A stretch of 64,000 nucleotides of DNA from Acanthochromis polyacanthus (Eukaryota > Chordata > Actinopteri > Pomacentridae), in assembly GCF_021347895.1 (NCBI RefSeq), contig NC_067116.1, positions 42,355,628 to 42,419,627 of the forward strand. Reading direction: 5' to 3'. A program made the position numbers and the translations under genes. The notes below the pieces were generated by a model that ran no database searches, was not told the origin of the DNA, and was given only the letters and a program-made list of their open reading frames with translations. This document shows, one piece after another, positions 54,501-63,375 of this stretch (position 1 is its first letter; each line of letters begins with the position of its first letter).

Positions 54501-57500
54501 CTGGACAGTAAATGTTGCCTCATAGTACTTTTGGATGTTTAAAAAAATTAAAAGTGTCAGATACTTTACCATCAAGAGTTTTGAAATCTGACACTGATGG
54601 CCTGCATTTTGAAGTTCTGCTCCAGCATACCTGGACCTGATGCTTCTATTCATTTTCTTCAGAGTTATTGCACGCGGCAAATACTATGCTTTTAAGTTAT
54701 TTTATTATGCTATAACAAAAATGGGTAAAATAAGAGTGAATTCATGCACCCCCAACTCAAATAGACACTGCAGTTAAACTTTGTTTCCAAACGTTTGGAT
54801 CACCCTGCAGATCTTCCCTTGTGCTGCATCTACTCTCGGATGTTTTAGATCAGAGCATCTGCTAAATGAAACTGTACCAACACCTCTTCTCTGAATAACA
54901 AACCTTTAGGCTACGTAGTGAATTTACGCTTGGCAACATGTTTGTTCTCGTGTCTTGTATGTCTGCTGTACTGATTAAAAACTCAATTGTTGTAATGAAA
55001 CATGGCGACCGGTGGGCGTATTCATCCACAGAAACCGGCAGGTCTACGCTGCATCATTTGCACAGACTTGTGAGAACGAGCGCTGCCAACGTGCTCCGTC
55101 CTCTCAGGGCTTTGTGAACCGGAATCTCGAGCGCCGCGGTCAAACTTTGTGCCGCGCAATAATGGCATCATCGGCGCTGACTCACAGTCTCCTCCATCTC
55201 GGCGTCTTTGGGCTCATCGGGCTCGGAGTCTGGCACTGTGCCGGCCGGTGGCTCGGGGGCTTCTGCTGCTGCTGCTGCTGCTACCGTTGCTGCTTCCTGT
55301 TCAGACACACAAACACACCGCCGAATACGCTCATCAGCAACAGCAGTAACATAGACGGTGTTTGCCACGTCTGTGTCGACAGAGGTAAGTGAAGTTAGTG
55401 AGTCCAAAAGTCATTCATGATCAGCTGCTGAGCTCAGTGACGCCACAAACACACACATGAAAGAACTAAAACGTGTCTGACAGACTGACAAATAAACAGT
55501 GCATCTGTATGTACCTGAGCAGTGGTTTTGCTCTTTGATTTCAGGATCCACTTCACAAACCAGCTCCACTAGCTGCTGCTCACAGATTTCAGGGCCTGAT
55601 TGTGAAAGCGAGCGCAAACGCGACTCTAAGATCTGTGAAGCCAATACTAACACAGGCCTTCCTCACTGACACGTCCAGGCGTGTTTCTAGGTCAACGTTG
55701 ACTCAGAGGCTGACAGCTCGAAAGATTAAAAACAGAAATCCCCAAAAGCAAAATTAAAATGCCTGACAAACCTGCTTCTACTGAGCCTGCCGCCCGATAT
55801 CTGCAGATAAGGCCCAAGGTGGAACGCAAAGTCTGTGCCGACATCTGGGGCAAATGTCAACAGCTATCTCATACAGTTTAAGGACTAGCGTGATGTTTTT
55901 TTTCCCGATTATTGCTGGTGCAGGTTAGCTTAACCCAGAATAAAGACGGAAGCAAAGGTGAAGCAGCGCTCCTGTCCACAGTTACTAATGCTTGATCTCT
56001 GACAAACAGGGAGGTGGATTTCTTTACATTTAATGGACAGACTTCTCCATAAAATTTCTTGTTCTACTATTACTAACAACCAAATTTGTGAACGTTAAGT
56101 GCATTTGTGGAGATTTCTTGTACACAAAAAACTTTATATTCAGTTTTTCCAACCAATTCTACCCGTGTCTCCTGAGCTCTGACAGTCCTGTTGAGATATT
56201 TTTAATCCTGAAGTGTTTACATCCTTCCTCTCTAGCAAGCAGCCTTGTTCTGTATGCAAACAAAATGAGGACCCACTTATAGAAACACTGCTTCATTCAT
56301 CCAGAACGCCGCTATGCTTGCCTGGAAAATCCAGACTGACTTTATTTATGTATTAATATAAATACAAATAAAGGCAGTCTGGCATTGTGATGATAGGAGA
56401 CGATTTCAAAAAGGAGGGGCTAACGAATGCAGCTTGAACGAGAAAGAACCAATCAGCGTAACACGGATGTGACGCACAAACAAATCGACCTTGAAGTCCA
56501 TGTAGTCCAAACAACAATGGCATGCAGCCGAGAAAGCGTCGCAGTGAATGATTACTGCCGTTTTTGTCACAAAAATCTGCGAATACATGGGGTGCTCTCA
56601 AGTACAACACTTATTTTTGAAAAGGCTACGCAACAAAAGACTCCTTCCGAACAATTAGCGGTGTTAGGAATAACTTTGTTAATGTTTGTGTTTGGTTACG
56701 GGAGGTGCGCAGGTGTTTTATGGGTAATCCAGGCGCTGAAGATGACGCAGCATTAACTCCCGCCTCCCGTGCTATGATTGGTCGTACCAAACTGTACCGG
56801 GAGGGAAACGCGATTCAATTCGCCCAGTACCAAACTGATTCTCCTGTATCTCCTAACATGGAGATAGGAGATTACTAGGGCTGGACCCGAATATCCCGAA
56901 TATCGGGATATTCATTCGCTATGGCACTATCCGGATACTAATTTGGTATCCGAATATTCGCCCCCCCCCCCGTCGGACGTTACCGGGCGGAAAGAATAAG
57001 CCCCGTTACTGTCTTCCCTCTGCCTTCGGCCCACAACAGCACTTATCGGCTCATCTCATCATGTGATCACATAAACATATACACACATGTCGATGTGATC
57101 ACTCCCTCCTCCCCCCAGATGAAAATATTCGGAGCTCGTCTCTTCCCTGCGCCTTCGGCCCACTTCGGCTCATCCCGCCGTGTTCTTCGGCTCATTTCAG
57201 CTCCTCCATTCGTGTCTGTAAACACCACCCGAATGGCCGGGTGGCTGCCGACTCTGACGTCGCGCTTCACTTCGTTGCATAAACACAAGACAAGATGCTG
57301 AAGACCTCTGCTAAAGACAACGAAGGCAACGAAGGTCGGTTTACACTGGCTTCAATCTGTCATCAGGAAATGTTGGCCAGAACTTTCTAAAAATGAAAAA
57401 GGATCCGAATTTTCGGGCCGTCTGTGTCACAAGCCGCCGCCACTACTGCACCTCCGCATCCCCCCCCCTCCCCCCTCCCTCCGACGTTACGGGGCGGAAC

Positions 57501-60500
57501 GAATATTCGGATATTCGTCTTTAATAGGGCCCGAATATTCAGAGGCCAGAAACCACTTTTCGGGCCAGCCCTAGAGATTACATGGAGATTCAGTTTGGAT
57601 TTTCCAAGCTACCGCTACGCATCACTACAAGCTACTTCTTTAGCACAAGACGTTTTCTGTTTCTCCATGTAAGATTCAGACACAGAATCTAAAGATAAAA
57701 CAGAAGCACGGATGAGCACGGTCCCACATGTGAACACCGAGGAAGAACACGTGACGATGTGGTGGCGATATGGACAAAAGGAAACGGATTCCAGGCGAGA
57801 CTCCAGGGGAACCTGGTGACCTCTGCTCACTTGTCACCGCCTCCAGCACAACAAAAACAACAACATCAACTCTGACCCCAAGACCGACACGACACCCAGC
57901 AAGCAAAATAAGAGCTGAGGAGGAGAAACACCAGCAGCGCGAGACAAAACACACACATACTGTGGACACACACATGCTAGAGAAAACAGAGGGAGGCTTG
58001 AGAATGAGAGAATTATATATGTGACCTGTGAAAGAGAGGAGGCAGCATCAAAAAGGTGCGGAAAACAAAAAAACAACTGAAGCACACCACAGCCAGTGAA
58101 TCGGTTCCTGCTCAACCAACTCTCATTAGCCTGAAATTTTTAAGCATAAATTATGAATATTTATAAAGATATCTGTGGACTTATTAGCTCGCAATTTCTA
58201 ACACTTTTCAAGATAATTATTGTAAAGAAATTGCTCGCCGATGTACTTTCAGCGCAACTTTTCACACTCTGAAATTCAAGGCTACGTTTGAACGACAACA
58301 TGTCAGAAACTTTATAAAATAGCCTGACGTTTTCACTGCTGTTTCTCAGGTCATTGATTCAGAATCTGTAATTTTGGACAAACAGGTCAAACAGTCTCTG
58401 ATTATGAGTGGGTTGAAATAGGAAAAAATGTAAGTCATCATGAAAAATCCCATATTTGAGCACATATTACCAAAAACTAAGAAATTAAACAAAACTACTC
58501 AAGTCTCTTCCAAGCAAATGTTTACACTTAAAGTGGGGTCCTAAAATGATATGAAAATATGGTAATATTAAAAAACAAACACATTTTTAGTTATACTTGA
58601 AAACCATTTTGAAACCACAGAATTTTGTTCTACTTTACACTATCTGTCAATATTGTAATTTTGAGGTAAAATTGGCTCAACAAATGATAAAAGCAGGACT
58701 CCAGACTGCGACTAAATGGTTGCATTTTGCGACCAAAATTTGAGCGAGTGCGAGTAAATTTTTCATCTACTCGCGCATGTGCGACCAGTAAATTTGCCGA
58801 TTTTTAAAAAATTATTATTGAATATTTTTTGTTGCTTACAAACTTCTGCTCCACACTTCAGCCCAGTAGACAGTAATGCGCAAATGAGCTGGTTTAACTG
58901 ACATTAACTCCAAAAGAAGAAGAAAGAAGACGAACACCAACGAAGAAGAAGGCGGGCCAATGTGTGTGAGAGCGGGGGCGAATGACGGTGAAGCTTCTGA
59001 TGTTTCACAGTCTTTATGTTCAGCCTTATTTTGAACACAAATTCACCTTTCTGTCCTTCACTCCTTTCTTGTCCTCATTCCAGCTGCTTCTAAGTTTAGA
59101 CACATCCTTTGCTAGACAATAACAGCGTGGAACCGTTTTCTTTCATCTTCACGTGACTTTTCGGACTTTTCGACAGAGTCTTCGTCATGTCAAGAAACCT
59201 CTTTTTAGAGAAACGCTTCCTGTGCCGCTGAAATGGTTACAAAATAAAAGCCTGTAGCATTAAAAAAAATATGCCTTCAAAATAAAAGCCTGGAGGAAAC
59301 TGTTATTTTTAACATGAGCAAAACAAAGGCTTGCCAAAATTGATGAACTGATCAACAGACATTTATAAGAGTAATTTACACGTAATTCAGTATAAATACA
59401 TAACGTGCACATGCATAACACATGCCTGTACTCCGCACAAGGTCATTTTATTACAGATTTCATCCGTCGGAAATGAGAGTACTGCGCTCTCTGAGTGCTT
59501 TTATTGTTATGTTGGGTCAGCTGCTGCACAATAAAATGTGAATTGAAAACATAGTATCTGCATTTATTGTGCAAGTATTTATCAGTAATACAGTGAAACT
59601 GAGAGGAAATGTGAATATTTACTTTGCAAGTTGATTTTGGTGTGCGCCCCTAAATTTTCTGCTTGCGCTCCTAAAATTTTAAGTTAGGGGCCACTGTGCT
59701 CCTAGGAAAAAGAAGTTAGTCTGGAGCCCTGAAAAGTGCAACAAAAATATTTTGTCATTTTTGCGACCAAGTATTTCATATTAAAAAGTATTCTGTATGT
59801 TTTTTTTGTATTTTTGCGACATGCAGATACATACAGATTAGAAAACAGTTGCCTTGTGTGTTATTTTGTTTGCTAATGTATACTTAAAGGTGGAATTTTT
59901 CATGATGGCTTCAATTGTGTTTTCCCCATTTCATCAATTCATCCAGTATTGCAGATTCTGAATCAAAGGCATCATGAGAAATAACAGCAACGATTTCAGG
60001 CTTTTATCCTCGATAGTTCCTGACATATCATCATTCAGACAGTCTCAACTTTTAATGTGTGAAAAAAATGTGCACCAAGTGTGTTGAGGGAAAATTATTT
60101 TTTTAATTACCTTGGAATATATTTGACGTATTGATTTAAAATTTCACAAATACCACTTTAAATATGTATAGTTTATGATGAAAAAAGTTTCGAGCAAATC
60201 AGAGGTGGTCGAGCAAAAGACCGCTGATAATTTAAAATGGAAAACCCAACAGAAACAGAACGTATGGCAAAACCAGTGTAGGAGAAAGGTGAATAAAACA
60301 ATGTTCTGGGGAGGGAAGGTGAAAACTGAGGAGATGAGGGTGGGACAGAGAGAGAGAGAGAGAGGGGGGCGACTCAACCTGGGTGTTAGAGGGCACTGGA
60401 GCGTTTGAGAGCCAGAAATCCAGGTCTGAAACCTAGAAGAGGAAGGGAGGGAGAGGAGTGCGAGGAGGTGAGCGGGGTGAGGGCCAAACAGGTTCTGTAT

Positions 60501-61373
60501 CTTACTACTATTCATGAAAACGGATACAGAGCTTACACTGTTCTATTTCATGAATAAATCAAGTATTTGGCGAGAGACTGCACAGTCAGCTACGAAGAAA
60601 CTGATACTTGATCACTACAGCGGATTGAAAGAGAGGCTGGGAAGAAGCAATGGAAGTGTTGAGTCAATGAAAATGATCAAACATCTGTTAGTGCGTAACC
60701 TTCTCACAGAAAGTGTGTCCTTAGGCCATTTTTGATAACCGATTTCATGTCAGATCATTTAATCAGGTTGAGGAGTCACATTAAACCCTGTTGCTAGGTA
60801 GGAAACAGCCCTGCTCCAACATGTTCCAAAGGCATACCTCAGCGCTGGTGGAAGTGGGCGGGGCTGCCACCTCGCTGGTTTCTTCCGATTGGACCGCAGG
60901 CTCATCCGCCTGACCCCCGAGAAGATCCTCCTCCTTTTCTTCATGTTTGTGTTTTTTCTTCTTCTTCTCTTCTTTGCTCTTCTGCAAAAACAGGAGAATA
61001 AATTCGTCATGTGTCAGTCGGGCTGCGAGCAACAACCCCTGAGTCATCACAGTGTCACTCATTGTTTCCCACCTCCCGTTCACACCGCCCTTTGAAATAT
61101 GATTTACTGGTTTTACAGCTACACAGAAGGTGGTGGGTGTCACTTCCAGTAAAAAAGAAAAAGGAAAAAAGGGCACAATCCCAATGATTATTCCAGCATT
61201 TCACCTTCCTGTCCCTGTCTTTTTCCTTCTTCTTCTCCCTCTTTTCTTTGCTGCTCTTCTTCTTGGGCTCCAGCGAGGTGGCGTTCTCCGTCTCCCCGTC
61301 CTCTGCTGGGCTTTTTGCAGCCTCTGCTGCACGGTGTGACCTGACTGGAAGCTTCTCGCTGTCTGCGAGCGGC
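48457..61373 (-). CDS. ap3d1: AP-3 complex subunit delta-1, C-terminal portion (5' end outside window)
   Basis: Exons, in order: 61205-61373, 60838-60981, 55186-55296, 53748-53789, 53220-53375, 52796-52843, (51824-51844 optional), 51330-51519, 51037-51125, 50526-50611, 49998-50119, 48668-48747 and 48457-48552. All have GT/AG borders and compatible phases, giving 443 residues without the optional 21-nt exon. The first part is the Lys/Glu-rich hinge starting 'PLADSEKLPVRSHR'. The second part is the conserved ear, with 'DSLNSKLQRPEG', 'PFQLPPGVSNEARFVFTVQS', 'HEKLDFKLHF', 'SYLITTPCYSDAFAKLLESG', 'ICFHHHFS' and 'SCASMYSRSIQGHHVCLLVK', ending 'EIKQTFSQC'. These match vertebrate AP3D1. Delta is a large subunit of AP-3, which sorts cargo from endosomes to lysosomes and melanosomes. 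The N-terminal adaptin trunk must lie beyond 64000. Confidence 0.96.
48668..48747 (-). CDS. ap3d1: ap3d1 exon k
   Basis: 80 bases encoding VERIDSCASMYSRSIQGHHV and CLLVKT. Acceptor gttggatcag, donor ACT|gtgagt. Confidence 0.95.
48748..49997 (-). other. ap3d1: ap3d1 intron between exons j and k
   Basis: A 1.25 kb intron. Contains a short ATTTC run at about 48898-48920 and AT-rich sequence. No gene was recognised. Confidence 0.5.
49998..50119 (-). CDS. ap3d1: ap3d1 exon j
   Basis: 122 bases encoding DAFAKLLESGDLKGSSVRLE, 'FHHLLARICFHHHFS' and one base of the next codon. Acceptor ttctgccag, donor CCA|gtacgt. Confidence 0.95.
50526..50611 (-). CDS. ap3d1: ap3d1 exon i
   Basis: 86 bases encoding NEDSSTHEKLDFKLHFTCTS and YLITTPCY (Ser codon split). 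Acceptor ttcccacag, donor CAG|gtcggt. Confidence 0.95.
51037..51125 (-). CDS. ap3d1: ap3d1 exon h
   Basis: 89 bases encoding VSNEARFVFTVQSIVMPQKL and KGTLTFIVK. Acceptor tgttgcag, donor AAG|gttggt. Confidence 0.95.
51330..51519 (-). CDS. ap3d1: ap3d1 exon g
   Basis: 190 bases encoding VYDIQGNLQDGSQVVVSVIF, 'LDSLNSKLQRPEGSGPHDG' and 'PFQLPPG' (last codon split). First strands of the ear domain. Acceptor cccactcag, donor CTG|gtcagt. Confidence 0.95.
51824..51844 (-). CDS. ap3d1: Possible 21-nt ap3d1 microexon (MMEDADQ)
   Basis: A 21-base open segment lies between a long pyrimidine tract ending 'ctccctctctttaaag' and donor CAG|gtatca. It is phase 0 on both sides and inserts MMEDADQ between 'SYIKM' and 'VYDIQG'. 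The protein aligns with known AP3D1 without it, so it would be alternatively spliced if real. Confidence 0.5.
51948..52548. mobile_element. PIF/Harbinger-like MITE with TTA target site
   Basis: Left terminus GGGGCCGTTTACATGAGGAC. Right terminus GTCCTCGTGTAAACGGCCCC is its near-perfect inverse. Both are flanked by the 3-bp direct repeat TTA (51945-51947 and 52549-52551), characteristic of PIF/Harbinger. The 601-bp interior is CpG-rich ('acgtgacgtggtc', 'acggcggagcg') and has no transposase. It lies in the ap3d1 intron between the possible microexon and exon f. Confidence 0.85.
52796..52843 (-). CDS. ap3d1: ap3d1 exon f
   Basis: 48 bases, phase 0, encoding PMSNYCLLAENSYIKM, aligned with the 'LLAENSYVKM' block at the start of the AP3D1 ear. 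Acceptor cctttcag, donor ATG|gtgagt. Confidence 0.92.
53220..53375 (-). CDS. ap3d1: ap3d1 hinge exon e (Lys- and His-rich)
   Basis: 156 bases, phase 0. Encodes KSSKHKKKKQKKEKEEKEKK, a run of seven histidines (about 53281-53301), and 'GGGEESVQNGTVEEEEPLP', where 'VQNG' and 'EEE' match AP3D1. The acceptor is the weaker aataag; the donor is CCG|gtcagt. Confidence 0.88.
53748..53789 (-). CDS. ap3d1: ap3d1 short hinge exon d (14 residues)
   Basis: 42 bases encoding VSVTPVHYVVEILQ, between acceptor ttcaatag and donor CAG|gtagag, phase 0 on both sides. Sequence is hydrophobic and unlike the charged exons around it. I do not recognise it in the AP3D1 form I know, so it may be an alternative exon. 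Confidence 0.6.
54276..54807. mobile_element. Tc1/mariner-like MITE
   Basis: Left end CAGGGTGACCCAAAAGTTTG, then GAAAC. Right end 'gtttccaaacgtttggatca' then CCCTG is its inverse with few mismatches. The left flank is TA; the right flank reads CA, a decayed TA duplication. The 532-bp interior has no transposase. It is located in the ap3d1 intron between exons c and d. Confidence 0.7.
55186..55296 (-). CDS. ap3d1: ap3d1 hinge exon c (poly-Ala / acidic)
   Basis: 111 bases, phase 0. Encodes EAATVAAAAAAEAPEPPAG and an acidic segment ending DAEMEET. The Ala run is written by GCA repeats. Acceptor gtctgaacag, donor ACT|gtgagt. It may be optional, since the following and preceding exons remain in phase if it is skipped. 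Confidence 0.8.
56519..56756 (+). pseudogene. Orphan zinc-finger-like reading-frame start
   Basis: An ATG starts MACSRESVAVNDYCRFCHKN followed by 'LRIHGVLSSTTLIF'. The YCRFCHKN pair of cysteines and the following residues resemble the first half of a treble-clef or ZAD-like zinc-binding module seen at the start of some multicopy fish proteins. The second cysteine pair is missing after 'EQLAVLGITL', and the frame runs into unrelated sequence. Upstream 56390-56518 contains an 'aaccaatcagcg' CCAAT segment that could be its relict promoter. It lies directly left of a hAT insertion. Function and family are uncertain. Confidence 0.4.
56876..57573 (+). mobile_element. hAT-like element (TAGGGCTGG family), complete copy
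   Basis: The left end is TAGGGCTGGACCCGAATA and the right end 'cttttcgggccagcccta' is its inverse. They are flanked by the perfect 8-bp duplication GAGATTAC (56868-56875 and 57574-57581). The 698-bp interior keeps an ATG at 57295 followed by 'LKTSA', the same start as in the copies at 34204 and 39227, and then loses the frame. It also contains C-rich tracts and the palindromic 'cgaatattcg' words. Confidence 0.9.
58110..58693. repeat. Rearranged family A copy (direct then inverted segments)
   Basis: 58110-58240 matches the left part of the copy at 6890 in the same direction ('ctctcattagcctgaaattt'). 58300-58500 matches the same family inverted ('gaaaaatcccatatttgagc', 'ttcagaatctgtaatttt'). 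The right portion continues beyond the inserted element at 58694-59731. Confidence 0.6.
58694..59731. mobile_element. hAT-like ~1 kb non-autonomous element nested in family A repeat
   Basis: Left terminus CAGGACTCCAGACT and right terminus AGTCTGGAGCCCTG are inverse copies with one mismatch. The flanks share the direct repeat AAAAG (58689-58693 and 59732-59736), shorter than the 8 bp expected for hAT. The sub-terminal text 'gcgaccaaaatttgagcg' on the left and 'ttaggggccactgtgctcct' on the right is typical of a fish hAT group. No transposase frame is present. Confidence 0.7.
59737..60240 (+). repeat. Dispersed AT-rich repeat (family A), copy 3, right part
   Basis: 'tttttgcgaccaagtatttc', 'gacatgcagatacatacag', 'gcatcatgagaaataacagc' and 'tttcaggcttttatcctcga' follow the order seen at 7060-7320. 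It continues the copy interrupted by the 1-kb hAT-like insertion. Confidence 0.6.
60838..60981 (-). CDS. ap3d1: ap3d1 hinge exon b
   Basis: 144 bases, phase 0. Encodes KSKEEKKKKKHKHEEKEEDL and then a less basic Ser/Thr/Pro stretch ending TSTSAE. Acceptor tttttgcag, donor GAG|gtatgc. Confidence 0.9.
61205..61373 (-). CDS. ap3d1: ap3d1 hinge exon a
   Basis: 169 bases. The first G completes a split codon from an exon outside the window. Encodes PLADSEKLPVRSHRAAEAAK through SKEKREKKKEKDRDRK. Acceptor ttttgtccag, donor AAG|gtgaaa. 'PLADSEKLP' is the block that identifies AP3D1. Confidence 0.93.
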
Positions 61374-62240
61374 CTGGACAAAAAAAAGTACAGATGCACA
61401 GTTTGACTTTGCTTAGATGAGGATTTAGGAGGCGATAACGGTCCACCTGCCATGATCAGAAAAATATGTTTAACCTTCCTGCGCTCTATAGGTCGGCATT
61501 AATTGGTTAGAGAAGGTGAACAAGGCATGTAGGGTGCAGCAATCCTCCATTCTCAAGCACATATTCTGCACAGTGAAGCAGCCAGGTCTTAATCAAAGCA
61601 CTGAGTTAAGCCATTCCTCCGGCAGAGCTCGAAACATCGGACATTCCCAGACAGCTAGAAACTACCCCAATAAATTCCTCCATATTGAACTGATAAGAGC
61701 TGCCATGTCCTCAAAGCCTGGCCCCTGGAAGTAAAAACATGCACTGTAGCCCCCTGCTGGTCATTCTCAGTAAAGACAACGCTCTACAATGGGTAACAAA
61801 ACATCTAATGGCTGAGTTCAGCTTGACTTGGTTTATTTTTCAATGTACCCAGTCATGAGTTTCTAGAAATAAATAGCTTTAGTTATTATTTTTATTGTCT
61901 TATCTCATTTTAATCTGCAAGAAAGACTTCCAGGTTCAAGATGTTTTTGTAGAGACGCTGATGATGTATTATTTAGGAACTGTACATCCAGCGCTCACAC
62001 TGTATTCATGAACTATTAAGAAGAAAACAGCAACTTTCTAAGGGTGTACCCGCCCGTATATAAATAATAACAATGTCTAATGCAAGCTTCCATTTCTAGG
62101 ATCGGCATGTGCTTGATTCTTGACGGTTTACAGTCCGCTCGGCACCATTTTGTCCTACACTTGGCCAGTCCGTGTCAATTCAGACAGAAGTCAAGAAATA
62201 TGCTGCTGCACTGTCTCAGATTTTCTTCAGTATTGATAAA
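61374..62240 (-). other. ap3d1: ap3d1 upstream intron, left part
   Basis: No further ap3d1 exon was found between 61374 and 64000. I looked for the expected acidic block before 'PLADSEKLP' (the region around 'DPYRALD' in vertebrates) and did not see it. Nothing else was recognised here. Confidence 0.5.
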
Positions 62241-62249
62241 CATGTCAAC

Positions 62250-63375
62250 TGAGGCAAGAAATGAGATTTTGTAAAATATTTCTGGCTGAATTTTGACAAT
62301 TTTATGTTTGTAGACCAGGCGTAAACTAACCGTGACGTCACCCGTTGGTTTCAACGCCGAGAAAACGAAGCCCGGATTTTGCTACTTCCTGGTCGCCATT
62401 TTGGATTTTTTGGAGCCAGTGACGTAAAAAGCGTCATCAAACAGGCTGGACCGGAGAGCAACTAGGGGCAGGATTGGCTGAGGACTCTCTTATCCCACCC
62501 ACATTTTACCGCAGAGGCTTCTGTTGCTGTCTATCAAGTATAGCCACGCCCCCTGGCTCCGCCAACTTCAACGATTTATTTAAAATTCAGTATTGATTTA
62601 TTTTAAGATCGGCCACCTGATCTCTCATTTTGACCATGAAAACTAACGGGAAAAAAATCCTGAGCTGTAGAACATCAGTCTATCAAATTTAATTTTTTCC
62701 AAAAATGAATTGGGGTCTATGGAGCAAAAGCTTTTTGGAGCCAACCCTAGCGGACGGCGTGATATTGCAAGTTTTTGACACTTCCGGGTTGGCTTCAATT
62801 CTGGAGCCAGATGCTACATCCACTATATATACATTCTATGTTGTAGACACAGTAATTTTGAAATTTGGTGAAGAAAAAGACGGGCAAAATGGTTTCCAGC
62901 AGATCCAAATGATTGAATGGCTCCAGCACAGACCAAATATATCATTACTGGCCCTTAAAACTGAAAAAAAATAAAATATTTTTCAAAGAGGGTGGCTTTG
63001 GGCACTGGAAAGTTCCTGTAAGTGTATACATTTGATTGTAGCCATAACTCCTACTAAAAATACAGTTTTTGGTTTCAACAACTTTTAAGTCCACAGACAT
63101 CAGTAACATTTGACATGTGGGAAGTTTGGAAAGCCAAGATTACAGTTTTTTTTTTTTTTTTTTGCTATATTGAGTAAATGGTGATGTGGGCTCACTTGTA
63201 GGACCAAAAAAAATAAACAAACTGGTCTGCATAGGGGTCTAAATACTGTTATACGTGTAAAATTACAGGCTGTGTCCATGTTGAAACTCAACAGCATATG
63301 AGGCTTATTTTTCTTCAGCAAACAAGCAAACTGAGACGGTGGAGCAACACCACGATCTGAAATGACACAACATGA
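62250..63375 (+). repeat. Dispersed repeat (family B), copy 2, split by an insertion
   Basis: Aligns with 41130-41870: 'tttctggctgaattttgac' at the left, 'aaatggtttccagcaga', 'agggtggctttgggcactgg', 'gttcctgtaagtgt', and the end 'gagcaacaccacgatctgaa' 'atgac'. The insertion at 62316-62840 interrupts it. Confidence 0.65.
62316..62840. mobile_element. 525-bp insertion with 8-bp target-site duplication
   Basis: Bounded by the exact direct repeat TTGTAGAC (62308-62315 and 62841-62848) and inserted into a family B repeat. Contains 'gtgacgtcacccgttggttt' near the left and 'acacttccgggttggcttca' near the right, phrases I associate with a common teleost interspersed repeat. The termini do not show a convincing inverted repeat. 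The 8-bp duplication suggests hAT-type mobilisation. Confidence 0.65.

Noticed and set aside
60144..60515. 123-codon minus-strand frame as a possible further ap3d1 exon
   Set aside because: It overlaps the family A repeat and a purine-rich tract, lacks in-phase splice sites, and the flanking ap3d1 exons already join in phase without it.
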